A DNA stretch of 64,000 bases, taken from Bufo bufo (taxonomy: Eukaryota > Chordata > Amphibia > Anura > Bufonidae). Below, piece after piece: positions 32,781 through 43,390 of the stretch. Location of the stretch: NCBI RefSeq assembly GCF_905171765.1, contig NC_053389.1, positions 403,978,645-404,042,644 on the forward strand, in the 5' to 3' direction. The translations under genes and the position numbers were made by a program. The stretch's first letter is position 1; each line of letters opens with the position of its first letter. The notes beneath the pieces were generated by a model. The model was given only the letters and a program-made list of their open reading frames with translations. It did no database searches and had not been told where the DNA came from.

Positions 32781-33126
32781 TCGCACGTCCCCGTGATGTT
32801 CACGATCCAATTGGATATCTGCTCTATCAACTTTCGATGTTCTTTTCTGTGCCTACCATGTTGATCGCGGTTAGCGGCGAATCAGGGTTCCACGCCGGAG
32901 AGGGAGCGTGAGAAAGAGAGACCACATCCAAGGGAGATCAATGGAGGAAATTTTATTGTGATCGAGCGGAAATGTGGGAAAAATTATTAAAGCAGAATAA
33001 TTGAAGGAAAGGAGGTAGTGCGCGGCAATTACCCACTCCCGACTCAGGGAGGTAGTGACGATAAATAACAATACAGGACTCTTAAGATGCCCTGTTATTT
33101 GAATGATTAATTAAAAATTACAGGGA
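32781..33126 (+). other. 18S ribosomal-RNA-like sequence, left copy
   Basis: Collinear with part of the first third of the eukaryotic small-subunit rRNA gene: tcgcacgtccccgtga, then tatcaactttcgatg, gcctaccatg, gaatcagggttc, ccggagagggagc, accacatccaag, ttacccactcccga, gggaggtagtgacga and aataacaatacaggactctt, in the right order and spacing. About 68 extra bases (32937-33004) sit after accacatccaagg. Many A/T substitutions show it is not a functional rRNA gene. It starts exactly where hAT-5 stops and ends at the Gypsy-2 insertion site. Confidence 0.85.
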
Positions 33127-33131
33127 TTGTC

Positions 33132-33775
33132 TATCACGGTCGGCGTGACTATCACATACGTGACGCAGAGGGAGGGAACAAGGAAGGCCCTGCCCAAGTG
33201 AGAGGGAAGGTGGTGACCCCTGACTCACCTAGCGGCTGGCACCTGGCTGCCCTGACGTCCCTAGACGGGTTCCTCACCCGTACGCCGATCACGTGCCTAA
33301 AGCCCTGGCTTTCCCTAAGCTGAGCCCTAGATAGTGAACAGGGCGGTGGGAACACTAGTCCGCACCACTAGCTCTAAAGGAAAACACCAAGGGAAGGACA
33401 GACAATACAAACTCAACATATAATCCCAGGTGGGCGACAACAGGAGACAACAAGAAGCCCAACAGGGATCCGGAGGGTAGCACTCTGGAACGACAACCAG
33501 GATTCACAACTCCAGTGGGTCAGTATAGATGTCCAGGCAGGAAGCTCTATAACTGACAACTAGAGAAGTGTGAGGGGAGAATATAAGGAGGTTGGGAGTG
33601 GCAGACAAGAAACAGCTGAGGAGGAGAAGCTACGGATCCCTGATTGAGACAAAAAGGATAGCAAGGCAAACACAGAAAACAATCACTAAGAAACAACGTG
33701 ATCTTTAGATATAGATCGCGCAGCCACCCGCTGTGACCTCCTGACCCCGGGTATAACGGAGATACCCTCGTGACA
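33132..33775 (-). mobile_element. Gypsy-2 3' LTR
   Basis: 644 bases. On the minus strand it opens tgtcacgagggtatc and closes ccgaccgtgata. The same sequence recurs at 38005-38664. A TATA-like ttatattct lies on the minus strand near 33590. Confidence 0.95.
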
Positions 33776-33795
33776 GTACCCCCCCTTTCACGAGG
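33776..33795 (-). promoter_or_regulatory. Gypsy-2 polypurine tract
   Basis: On the minus strand a gaaagggggggtac-type purine run directly precedes the 3' LTR, the expected plus-strand DNA priming site. Confidence 0.8.
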
Positions 33796-34580
33796 GGCCT
33801 CCGGACACTCAGGACCAGGTCTCTCCGGATGAGAGGTATGGAAAGCCTGAATTAACCTGTTGGCGTTTACCTCTGACGCTGGAACCCACATTCTTTCCTC
33901 GGGACCGTAACCCCTCCAATGCACCAGATACTGAAGAGAGCGGCGGACCCGACGAGAATCAACAATTCTGGCTATTTGAAACTCCAGATTACCATCCACA
34001 ATAACAGGAGGAGGTGGCAGTGGTGATGGTTCTAGAGGTGGAACATACTTCTTGAGTAACGATTTATGGAAGACGTTATGGATCTTAAAAGTCTGAGGTA
34101 GCTCCAGGCGAAAAGCCACAGGGTTAATAACGGCTACTATTTTATAAGGACCAATGAACCTAGGGCCCAGTTTCCAAGAGGGAACCTTCAACTTAATATT
34201 CCTAGTAGACAACCACACATAGTCATTCACTCCTAGGTCCGGACCTGGCGACCGTTTCTTATCGGCCATGCATTTATATTTACCACTCATCTTTTTCAAG
34301 TTAACTTGCACCTTCTGCCATACCGATGAAAGAGATGAAGAAAACCTTTCCTCTTCGGGAACCCCAGAAGACCCCCCCTCTCTGAAAGTACAAAATTGGG
34401 GATGAAAACCGTATGCACCAAGGAATGGTGACTTGCCAGTGGACTCCTGATAATGATTATTTATGGCAAACTCAGATAACGGTAAATATGATGACCACAA
34501 CTCTTGGTTTTCAGACACAAAACACCTTAAATATGTTTCTAGGTTTTGGTTGGTACGCTCAGTCTGTCCATTCGACTGAG
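33780..34580 (-). pseudogene. Gypsy-2 integrase C-terminus and chromodomain
   Basis: After the frame break at about 34585 the integrase continues with HPQSNGQTERTNQ (containing the third catalytic residue, glutamate) and proceeds through the GPYKIV region and PQTFKIHNVFH. A chromodomain follows at about 33980-33860 (ARIVDSRRVRRSLQYLVHWR, then EERMWVPASEV). In chromoviruses this domain directs insertion toward particular histone marks. One missing base relative to Gypsy-1-like sequence (ttcatcc where ttccatcc is expected) explains the frame change. Confidence 0.9.
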
Positions 34581-37079
34581 GATGAAAGCTGAGGAAAAGG
34601 ACAAGTGTACCCCCAAACGGGAACAAAAAGCTTTCCAAAACTTAGAAATAAACTGGGTTCCCCGATCCGAAACCACATCGGAAGGGACCCCGTGAAGCTT
34701 CACGATTTCACTGATAAACACCTGAGCAAGAGTTTTAGCATTAGGAAGTGCGGGTAGCGCAATAAAGTGTACCATTTTGCTAAACCTGTCTACTACTACC
34801 AAAATAACTGTTTTACCCGCAGACAACGGTAAGTCAGTGATGAAATCCGTTGACAGATGTGTCCATGGTCTATTGGGGATAAAAAGTGTCAATAAAGACC
34901 CTGCTGGACGTGTATGAGAGACTTTCGCGCGTGCACAAGTAGAGCAAGTAGACACGAAATCCATAACATCCTGACGCAACCTTGGCCACCAAAAACGACG
35001 AGATAATAGCTCCAAGGTTGCTTTACTACCCGGGTGCCCAGCAAGTGCCGAATTATGATGTTCTTTTAATAATTCAAGACACAGGTTTAACGGTACAAAC
35101 AATTTCTCTGAGGGGCAAGAGGCCGGGGCGTCCCCCTGGGCCTCTAACACCTTTCCCTCTAGAACAGAGTGTACAGCAGAGACAACCACTCCTCTTTGTA
35201 AAATAGGTACCGGATCACTAACATTACCCCCTCCAGGGAAACTACGAGATAACGCGTCTGCCTTGGTATTTTTTGCCCCAGGACGATAGGTGATTACAAA
35301 GTTAAATCTGGTAAAGAATAGCGACCACCTAGCTTGTCTAGGGGTGAGACGCTTAGCCGATTCTAGGTACAGAAGGTTTTTGTGATCCGTAATTACCGTG
35401 ACGGGGTGGATTGCTCCCTCTAAGAAGTGACGCCACTCTTCAAGCGCCAGTTTAATCGCCAACAGTTCCCTATTTCCAACATCATAGTTCTTCTCTGCAG
35501 AAGATAATTTTTTGGAAAAGAAAGCGCAAGGGCGCCATTTGCCAGGAGACGGACCCTGAGACAATACAGCCCCCACTCCCACCTCTGACGCATCTACCTC
35601 AACAATAAAAGGCTGGGAGACATCAGGTTGAATTAGAACAGGTGCCGAGGTAAACCTCTCTTTTAGAGAGGAAAATGCATTTTTAGCGGCGTCAGACCAT
35701 TTGGAAAAATCAGTCCCCTTCCTAGTCATGTCAGTAAGGGGTTTAACGATCACTGAATAATTTTTAATGAACTTTCTATAGAAATTTGCGAAACCCAAAA
35801 ACCGTTGTAGGGCTTTAAGGTTCTCAGGAAGATCCCAATCTAAAATTGCCTGGACCTTCCCAGGATCCATACGGAAACCTGAAGCAGATAATAGATATCC
35901 CAGGAACTGTATTTCCTGAACGGCGAAGACACATTTTTCAATTTTCGCATATAATTTATTCGTCCGTAGGACCTGCAGTACTTGCCTGACATGCACCTCA
36001 TGTGTTTTCAGATCAGCCGAATAAATTAAGATATCATCTAGGTATATGACTACAAACCTGCCGACGAGATGACTAAAAATATCATTAACGAAATGTTGGA
36101 AGACAGCGGGGGCATTGGTCAGACCGAAAGGCATAACTAGATTTTCATAATGCCCCTCAGGGGTGTTAAAAGCTGTCTTCCACTCATCCCCTTCCCTGAT
36201 ACGAATCAGATTGTAGGCCCCCCTAAGATCAAGTTTGGAGAACCACCTAGCACCCGCAATCTGATTAAAAAGGTCATGAATGAGAGGAAGAGGGTATGGG
36301 TCTCGGATGGTTATCTGGTTTAGCTCACGGAAATCTAGGCAAGGACGCAGGCCCCCATCTTTCTTTTTAACAAAGAAAAACCCTGCAGCCACGGGTGAAG
36401 AAGAGGGTCTGATGTGTCCCTTAGCCAGACTCTCGGAGATATAATCTTTCATGGCTTGTCTCTCGGGACCCGAAAGATTATACAACCTGGACTTGGGTAA
36501 TTTTGCACCGGGAATCAGGTTAACCGGGCAATCATAAGGACGATGAGGTGGTAGCTTCTGACAACCCTTTTCAGAAAAAACGTCCTCAAAGTCCGAAATA
36601 AATGTAGGTAGGGAAGCTATTGAGGCGATTAAGCAATTGTTATTTAAGCAATTCTCTCTGCAATGCTCACTCCACTCCAATATCTCCCTGGCCTGCCAAT
36701 CCACCACTGGATTGTGCGCTACCAACCAGGGGAGACCCAATACCACAGGAGAGGGAAGGCCCTCCAGAACGTAACATGAAAGACACTCATTATGGTGGTC
36801 CCCTACCCGAAGGTGTAAATTATGAACAATGTGGGTGAGGTTTCTCTGAGACAGAGGAGCCGAATCTATAGCGAATACGGGAATAGGTCTCTGCAGCGTG
36901 CAGAGAGACAAACCCATAGTGCGGGCAAAATGGGCATCTATCAAATTTACCCCTGCTCCACTGTCTAGAAAAAAAGAAATAGACTCCGTCTTAACACCAA
37001 AAACAATAACCGCTGGTAACACAAATTGAGATGTTCGTATGGATGAAACGTATACCCCCCCGGCTGACATCCTCCGCAC
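34539..37079 (-). pseudogene. pol: Gypsy-2 pol: protease, RT, RNase H, integrase core
   Basis: An 846-codon open stretch. Protease has an intact DSG triad (FFLDSGAGVNLID, about 36965-36930). RT has CLDFRELN, SKLDLRGAYNLI and YLDD near 36033-36045. RNase H has VEVDASEVGVGAVLSQ. Integrase has an HHCC zinc site (HHNSALAGHPGS...CSTC, about 35055-34935) and the first two catalytic aspartates (LSTDFITDLP; VVSDRGTQF). The frame is lost near 34585 through one missing base, shortly before the catalytic glutamate. All other catalytic residues I can check are present, so this copy is close to coding-competent but broken. Confidence 0.92.
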
Positions 37080-37926
37080 AGCCTGGGGTTAGTAGTTTTC
37101 CGACGGTCTTTTGTTTTTGAGAAAAGAGGGACAGACATTAGTGAAATGACCCTTCCCCCCACAGAAAAAACAAGCCCCCCCCCCCCTGCGGCGAACCTCC
37201 GCCCAGCTGCATAGGCTCATCTAAGTCAGTACAGACTAATTGTTGTTTGGGAGAGGTAACCAATTGCTCAGGAATTTTCGATCTCTCCCTAAGACGCCTA
37301 TCTATTCTGATAGAGAGGGACATAACAGCATCAAGGGAAAGGGGGGTCTCATACAGCGCCAGTGCATCCTTAACCCTTTCAGATAACCCAGAGCAGAACT
37401 GACTCCTGAGAGCCGGGTCGTTCCACTGAGTATCCGTAGCCCACCTACGGAACTCTGAGCAATATTCCTCTGCTGACCGATCTCCCTGTAGGAGTCTCCG
37501 TAACTTCGACTCAGCCAGGGCGACTCGGTCAGGGTCATCATATATGAGACCCAAAGCCCCAAAAAATCCCTCCACTGACCGGAGAGCCTGGGAACCAGGG
37601 GGTAACGAGAACGCCCAGGATTGTGGGTCCCCCTGAAGCAGGGAAATGACAATCCCTACCCGCTGTTCTTCATTACCTGAGGAGTAAGGGCGCAACTTAA
37701 AGTATAATTTGCAGGCCTCACGGAACGTCGCAAATTTGTCCCTTCCCCCAGAAAATCTGTCAGGAAGAACAACCTTGGGTTCTGTAACTACCTGGTTACC
37801 CATAGCAACCGCTGGGGGTGCGGTCTGCTGCATTTGCTGCTGTTGTTGGAGGACAGACGACTTCAATCCTGCCACCTCCAAAGACAGGCCTTGAAGCTGT
37901 TTTGCCAAGGCAGCAATAGGATCCAT
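37080..37926 (-). pseudogene. gag: Gypsy-2 gag with CCHC knuckle, frameshifted in a C run
   Basis: Start MDPIAALAKQLQGLSLEVAG at 37926, the same style as Gypsy-1 gag. Capsid-like sequence (LPDRFSGGRDKF, LLQGDPQSWAFSL, GLSERVKDAL) is open to the 12-C run at 37175-37186. Beyond the run a different frame carries a perfect zinc knuckle (CFFCGGKGHFTNVC). That frame meets an in-frame TAA near 37090, shortly before the long pol stretch. The C-run length difference could be a real indel or an assembly error. The TAA could be a genuine gag terminator with pol made by readthrough. Confidence 0.88.
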
Positions 37927-38004
37927 ATTGGATTCTAAGTAGAGAAAAAAAAAACAACAAAAATTTTTTATTTTTTTTTCTCAAAAAGTAATGGCCAGTT
38001 ATAA

Positions 38005-38664
38005 TATCACGGTCGGCGTGACTATCACATACGTGACGCAGAGGGAGGGAACAAGGAAGGCCCTGCCCAAGTGAGAGGGAAGGTGGTGACCCCTGACTCA
38101 CCTAGCGGCTGGCACCTGGCTGCCCTGACGTCCCTAGACGGGTTCCTCACCCGTAGGCCGATCACGTGCCTAAAGCCCTGGCTTTCCCTAAGCTGAGCCC
38201 TAGATAGTGAACAGGGCGGTGGGAACACTAGTCCGCACCACTAGCTCTAAAGGAAAACACCAAGGGAAGGACAGACAATACAAACTCAACATATAATCCC
38301 AGGTGGGCGACAACAGGAGACAACAAGAAGCCCAACAGGGATCCGGAGGGTAGCACTCTGGAACGACAACCAGGATTCACAACTCCAGTGGGTCAGTATA
38401 GATGTCCAGGCAGGAAGCTCTATAACTGGCAACTAGAGAAGTGTGAGGGGAGAATATAAGGAGGTTGGGAGTGGCAGACAAGAAACAGCTGAGGAGGAGA
38501 AGCTACGGATCCCTGATTGAGACAAAAAGGATAGCAAGGCAAACACAGAAAACAATCACTAAGAAACAACGTGATCTTTAGATATAGAGCGCGCAGCCAC
38601 CCGCTGCGACCTCCTGTCCCCGGGTATAACGGAGTCAGACGTGGCTCTTGATACCCTCGTGACA
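38005..38664 (-). mobile_element. Gypsy-2 5' LTR
   Basis: 660 bases, near-identical to 33132-33775 except about five substitutions and a 16-base insertion near 38635 (tcagacgtggctcttg). On the minus strand it is followed by ttataactggccattac, the likely primer-binding region. Confidence 0.95.
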
Positions 38665-38669
38665 TTGTC

Positions 38670-38985
38670 ACTGCGGTATTTTGGATTAGGAAACGTTAGA
38701 CAGGAGAAGCCCTGCTGCCACTTTGTTGACTCTAGATAACTTCTGCCTGATCGCACGTCCCTGTGACGTCCACCATCCATTTGGATATCTTCTCTATCAA
38801 CTTTCGATGTTCTTTTCTGAGCCTACCATGTTGATCACGGTTATCGGTGAATCAGGGTTCAACGCCGGAGAGGGAGCGTGAGAAAGAGAGACCACATCCA
38901 AGGAAGATAAATGGATGAAATGTAATTTTGATCGAGTGGAAATATGAGAAAAGTTATTAAAGCAGAAGGATCGAAGGAAAGGGCC
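38670..38985 (+). other. 18S ribosomal-RNA-like sequence, right copy
   Basis: From 38722 it reads ttgttgactctagataac, then gatcgcacgtccctgtga, tatcaactttcgatg, gcctaccatg, gaatcagggttc, ccggagagggagc, accacatccaagg: the same small-subunit rRNA region as the left copy, starting about 30 bases further upstream. It carries the same extra A/T-rich insertion (about 38908-38978, ending gaaggaaag) and then stops, so the part after ttacccactccc is missing. 38670-38721 is not recognisably rRNA. Confidence 0.85.
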
Positions 38986-38999
38986 AACTAAAGACGAAT

Positions 39000-39765
39000 T
39001 TTAGAAATTTAAGTCCCTGTCACCTTTGCAGAGTTGGGGTTTCTCATCGCCAGAAATGGGTTAATGTCACCCACCAATGGAACAGACTATTTTTTAAAAA
39101 TTCGGTCCCTGTCACCTATGCAGAGCAGGGGTTTATTCACGTCAAAAATTGTTAAATGTCACCCGAAAATGTAAAAGAAAAATTAGTGAAATTTATTAAG
39201 CTGTCAACTAGGTAGACCAGGGTTATATGACAGCCAAAAATTGTTTGATTTCACCCGAAAATGTAACAGACAAATTAGTAATTTTTTTTTTCCTGTCTAC
39301 TAGGTATAGAAGTGGTATATCACACCCAAAAATTGGTGAATTTCACCCAAAAAAGTAACAGACAAATTAGTGAATTTTTCTACCTGTCTACTAGGTATAG
39401 CAGTGGTATATCACACCCAAAAATAGGTGAATTTCACCTGAAAATGTAACAGACAAATTACAGAATTTTTTTAACCTGTCTACTAGGTATAGGAGTGGTA
39501 TATCACACCCAAAAATTGGTGAATTTCACCTGAATATGTAACAGCCAAATTTGTGAATTTTTTTAACCTGTCTACTAGGTATAGCAGTGGTATATCACAC
39601 CCAAAAATTGGTGAATTTCAACTGAAAATGTAAAAGACAAATTAGTGTTTTTTTTTAACCTGTATACTAGGTATAGCAGTGGTATATCACGACCAAAAAT
39701 TGCTGAATTTCACCCTAAAATGTAACAGACAAATTAATGATTTTTTTTTACCTGTCTACTAGGTA
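39000..39765. repeat. About 92-bp tandem repeat
   Basis: Roughly eight units of tgtctactaggtatagcagt, ggtatatcacacccaaaaat, tggtgaatttcacctgaaaa, tgtaacagacaaattagtga plus a T run. The first units (39010-39190) are more diverged. The Tc1 element at 39766 inserted at the TA of 'aggta'. The motif style (ggtatatc) is like the minisatellite in hAT-1, so it may be a hAT leader array. Confidence 0.88.
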
Positions 39766-39994
39766 CAGTAGGATGCGAAAGTTTGGGCAACCTTGTTAAT
39801 CGTCATGATTTTCCTGTATAAATCGTTGGTTGTTACGATAAAAAATGTCAGTTAAATATATCATATAGGAGACACACACAGTGATATTTGAGAAGTGAAA
39901 TGAAGTTTATTGGACTTACAGAAAGTGTGCTATAATTGTTTAAACAAAATTAGGCAGGTGCATAAATCTGGGCACCACAAAAAAGAAATGAAAT

Positions 39995-41179
39995 CAATAT
40001 TTAGTAGATCCTCCTTTTGCAGAAAATACAGCCTCTAAACCAGGGATGCTCAACCTGTGGCCCTCCAGCTGTTGTAAGACTACAACTCCCACAATGCCCT
40101 GCTGTAGGCTGATAGCTGTACGCTGTTTGGGCAAGCTGGGAGTTGTAGTTTTGCAACAGCTGGAGGGCCGCAGGTTGAGCATGCCTGCTCTAAACACTTC
40201 CTGTAGGTTCCAATGAAAGTCTGGATTCTGGTTGAAGGTATTTTGGACCATTCCTCTTTACAAAACATCTTTAGTTCATTCAGGTTTGATGGCTTCTGAG
40301 CATGGACAGCTCTCTTTAAGTCACACCACAGATTTTCAATTATATTCAGGTCTGGGGACTGAGATGGCCATTCCAGAACGTTGTACTAGTTCCTCTGCAT
40401 AAATGCCTTAGTGGATTTTGAGCAGTGTTTAGGGTCGTTGTCTTGTTGAAAGATCCAGCCCCGGTGCAGCTTCAGCTTTGTCACTGATTCCTGGACATTG
40501 GTCTCCAGAATCTGCTGATACTGAGTGAAATCCATGCGTCCCTCAACTTTGACAAGATTCCCAGTCCCTGCACTGGCCACACAGCCCCACAGCCCCACAG
40601 CATGATGGAACCACCACCATATTTTACTGTAGGTAGCAGGTGTTTTTCTTGGAATGCTGTGTTCTTTTTCCTCCATGCATAACGCCCCTTGTTATGGCCA
40701 AATAACTAAATTTTAGTTTCGTCAGTCCACAGCACCTTATTCCAAAATGAAGCTGGCTTGTCCAAATGTGCTTTAGCCCACCTCAAGCGGCACTTTTTGT
40801 GCTGTGGGCGGAGAAAAGGCTTCCTCTGCATCACTCTCGCATACAACATCTCCTTGTGTAAAGTGCGCCGAATGGTTGAACGATGCACAGTGACTCCATC
40901 TGCAGCAAGATGATGCTGTAGGTCTATGGTGCTGGTCTGTGGGTTGACTCTGACTGTTCTCACCATTCGTCGCTTCTATCTATCCGAGATTTTTCTTGGT
41001 CTTCCACTTCGAGCCTTAACTTGAACTGAGCCTGTGGTCTTCCATTTCCTCAATATGTTCCTAACTGTGGAAACAGACAGCTGAAATCTCTGAGACAGCT
41101 TTCTGTATCCTTCCCCTAAACCATGATGGTGAACAATCTTTGTCTTCAGGTCATTTGAGAGTTGTTTTGAGACCCCCAT
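39995..41179 (-). pseudogene. Tc1-like transposase, broken by stops and a MITE
   Basis: The start at 41179 (MGVSKQLSNDLKTKIVHHHG) opens a paired-type helix-turn-helix region (YRKLSQRFQLSVSTVRNILR) and a GRPRKISDR hook. The DDE core follows: LWTDETK near 40715 (first D), DNDPKH near 40440 (second D), and PDLNIIENLW near 40320-40365 (E), a DD34E pattern. A stop after FMQRN (about 40386) and frame changes near 40970 and 40690 inactivate it. The C-terminal part is split by the MITE at 40041-40187. It would cut and paste the element at TA sites. Confidence 0.92.
40041..40187. mobile_element. 147-bp hAT-type MITE
   Basis: Nearly a complete hairpin: cagggatgctcaacctgtgg at one end and, reversed, caggcatgctcaacctgcgg at the other, continuing through ccctccagctgttg and ctacaactccca. 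The 8-bp target duplication ctctaaac is present at 40033-40040 and 40188-40195, diagnostic of hAT transposition. Confidence 0.95.
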
Positions 41180-41570
41180 GTTGCTACTCTTCAGAGAAAA
41201 TTAAAAGGAGGAGGGAAACTTACAATTGACCCCCTTAAATACTCTTTCTCATAATTGGATTCACCTGTGTATGTAGGTCAGGGGTCACTGAGCTTACCAA
41301 GCCAATTTGAGTTCCAATAATTAGTTCTAAAGGTTTTGGAATCAATAAAATGACAACAGTGCCCAAATTTATGCACCTGCCAAATTTTGTTTAAACAATT
41401 ATAGCACACTTTCTGTAAATCCAATAAACTTCATTTCACTTCTCAAATATCACTGTGTGTATCTCCTATATGATATATTTATCTGACATTTTTTATCGTA
41501 ATAGCCAACGATTTAGACAGGAAAATCATGACGATTAACAAGGTTGCCCAAACTTTTGCATCCCACTGTA

Positions 41571-41904
41571 TGTGTCATCTGTTTTTTTGGGCATTAGCAA
41601 TACTGATGGATTATTGAGCAAATGCTGACCGAGTGAAGGTGTATGCTCCACAGACAGGATCCTTTTTTTGTGGGTTATTGTTCTGACGGTTCAAAGGAAG
41701 GGGAAATTAATCAGTGACGTAACCACAAACTTACTGCTGCCACCTTCTCCACTCTGTCAGGGGGGCTCTACCTGTATAAGCGTTTAATAGAACAGGTTCT
41801 GTAGACATCTATGTGGAATCGGCTGACGGTGTAAAAGGAGTGCGATGCCTGTCATCTGCATGTCATATGGACTCACAGTATTATTTTACTACCAAAGCAG
41901 ACTC
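41571..41904. other. Flank between the Tc1 element and a MITE
   Basis: No gene seen. 41722-41800 (ccacaaacttactgctgcca, ccactctgtcaggggggctc, tacctgtataag) is repeated at about 43318-43390, on the far side of the MITE. Confidence 0.6.
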
Positions 41905-43312
41905 CCTATTAGTAATGAGCGGCAGGGGCTATATTCAAATTCGCAATATTTCACAAATAATTTGTAGAATATTCGCAAATTTCGAGAATTCAAGATTATT
42001 TTTTTGAATGCAATAAATCGGCAATGCAAAAATCGCATAATGCGAATTTGAAACGCAAAATAGAGGCGTGGGTCACTTTGGCTACATTTTTCAAGCTCAT
42101 ATAAGTCTCCTGAGACTTGAGAAAATAGTTGGCACGGCAGAACATTAGAATAGCTTTATATGCAGATAGTCAAGCACTCCAATATATTCGTGATTGCGCT
42201 AATCAGCAATGATTAGAATATTTTATCGCACTACGTGCAACTTCACATTTTAGCAGGTCTGTCTACAGGTTACTGATTGGTGCACTAAGGCCCCTTGCAG
42301 ACGAGCGTGTCCGGATTAGGTCCGGATGCGTCCCGATGCATTGCGGCAAACCCGCGCGTGAGTAGGTACGCAATTGCAGTCAGTTTTGACTGCGATTGCG
42401 TTCCGTTGTTCCGTTTTTATCACGAGGGTGCAATGCGTTTTGCATGCGCGTGATAAAAAACTAAATGTGGTACCCAGACCCGAACTTCTTCACAGAAGTT
42501 CAGGTTTGGGTTCAAGGTTGTGTAGATTGTACTATTTTCCCTTATAACAAGGTTATAAGGGAAAATAATAGCATTCTGAATACAGACTGCATAGTACAAT
42601 AGAGCTGGAGGAGTGACATCATCAAAGGTCCTATTACTCACAAAAGAAGACAGAAGAGATGCCGGCTGCGCGAACAAGTGGATTAAGGTGAGTTAAATCT
42701 TTTTACATTTTTTTTAACCCCTCCAGCCCTATTGTACTATGCATTCTGTATTCAGAATGCTATTATTTTCCCTTATAACCATGTTATAAGGGAAAATAAT
42801 AATGATCGGGTCCCGATCGTCACCTAGCAACCGTGCGTGAAAATCGCACCGCATCCGCACTTGCTATGGGGCCTGCGTTACGTGAAAAACGCACAAAGAG
42901 GAGCATGCTGCGATTTTCACGCAACGCACAAGTGATGCGTGAAAATCACCCCCCCATAGAAATGAATGGGTCAGGATTCAGTGCGGGTGCAATGCATTCA
43001 ACTCACGCATTGCACCCGTGCGTAAATCTCGCCCGTGTGAAAGGGGCCTAAGTATTGTTGTGAACTTGGCATTGCTTCCTTCTCATTGGCCCACAAGCAA
43101 GAAGCAGAGAGGAATTATGTGTTCAGATGAAAAAAAAAAATATGCTGAATATTCGATATAGCACTATATTCTAAATATTAGCGAATTCTCGAAGAGGCGA
43201 TATTCGCAATAAATATTTGCTATTCGAATATTTGTGCTCAACTAAATATTCGGATCGAACCAAAAAATTAGGTGAACCGGCAAATCGAATTTTTGAAAAT
43301 TCACTCATCTCT
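41905..43312. mobile_element. hAT-like noncoding element of the 'ttcgaatattcgcaa' type
   Basis: The left end tagtaatgagcggcaggg and the reversed right end ctagagatgagtgaatttt form an imperfect inverted repeat of the tagagatgag type. The terminal 250 bases on each side are rich in attcgaa/ttcgcga motifs. The interior holds another MITE (42285-43052). A short fragment of the same left end recurs at 49687-49752. Confidence 0.65.
42285..43052. mobile_element. Foldback MITE nested in the previous element
   Basis: The ends ctaaggccccttgcagacga and, reversed, cttaggcccctttcacacgg form the terminal inverted repeat. The interior pairs extensively: cttataacaaggttataagg, gcattctgaatacag against ctgtattcagaatgc, and gtgcaatgc against gcattgcac. 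Confidence 0.8.
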
Positions 43313-43390
43313 AGTCAACACAAACTTACTGCTGACACCCTCTCCACTCTGTCGGGGGGTTCTACTTGTATAAGTGTGTAACAGAACGAT

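Larger units (their letters stand above)
33132..38664 (-). mobile_element. Gypsy-2: near-complete chromodomain Ty3/Gypsy retrotransposon
   Basis: Minus-strand order: 5' LTR (38005-38664), gag (37926-37138), protease-RT-RNase H-integrase (37079-34539), integrase tail with chromodomain (to about 33750), polypurine tract, 3' LTR (33132-33775). The 5-bp target duplication ttgtc is present at 33127-33131 and 38665-38669. By eye the LTRs differ by about five substitutions and one 16-bp indel, so insertion is recent. It interrupts a tandem pair of rRNA-like units. Three coding lesions were seen (see gag and pol). Gypsy-1 is a relative. Confidence 0.95.
39766..41568 (-). mobile_element. Tc1/mariner element with very long inverted repeats
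   Basis: It is bounded by TA (39764-39765 and 41569-41570) and ends cagtaggatgcgaaagtttg and, reversed, cagtgggatgcaaaagtttg. The terminal inverted repeats continue for about 210 bases on each side. The minus-strand transposase occupies the centre. A hAT-type MITE is inserted at 40041-40187. Without the MITE the element is about 1.65 kb, the usual Tc1 size. Confidence 0.93.

Noticed and set aside
32781..33126. A functional 18S rRNA gene
   Set aside because: Only a few hundred bases, with many substitutions in universally conserved positions and a 68-base insertion.
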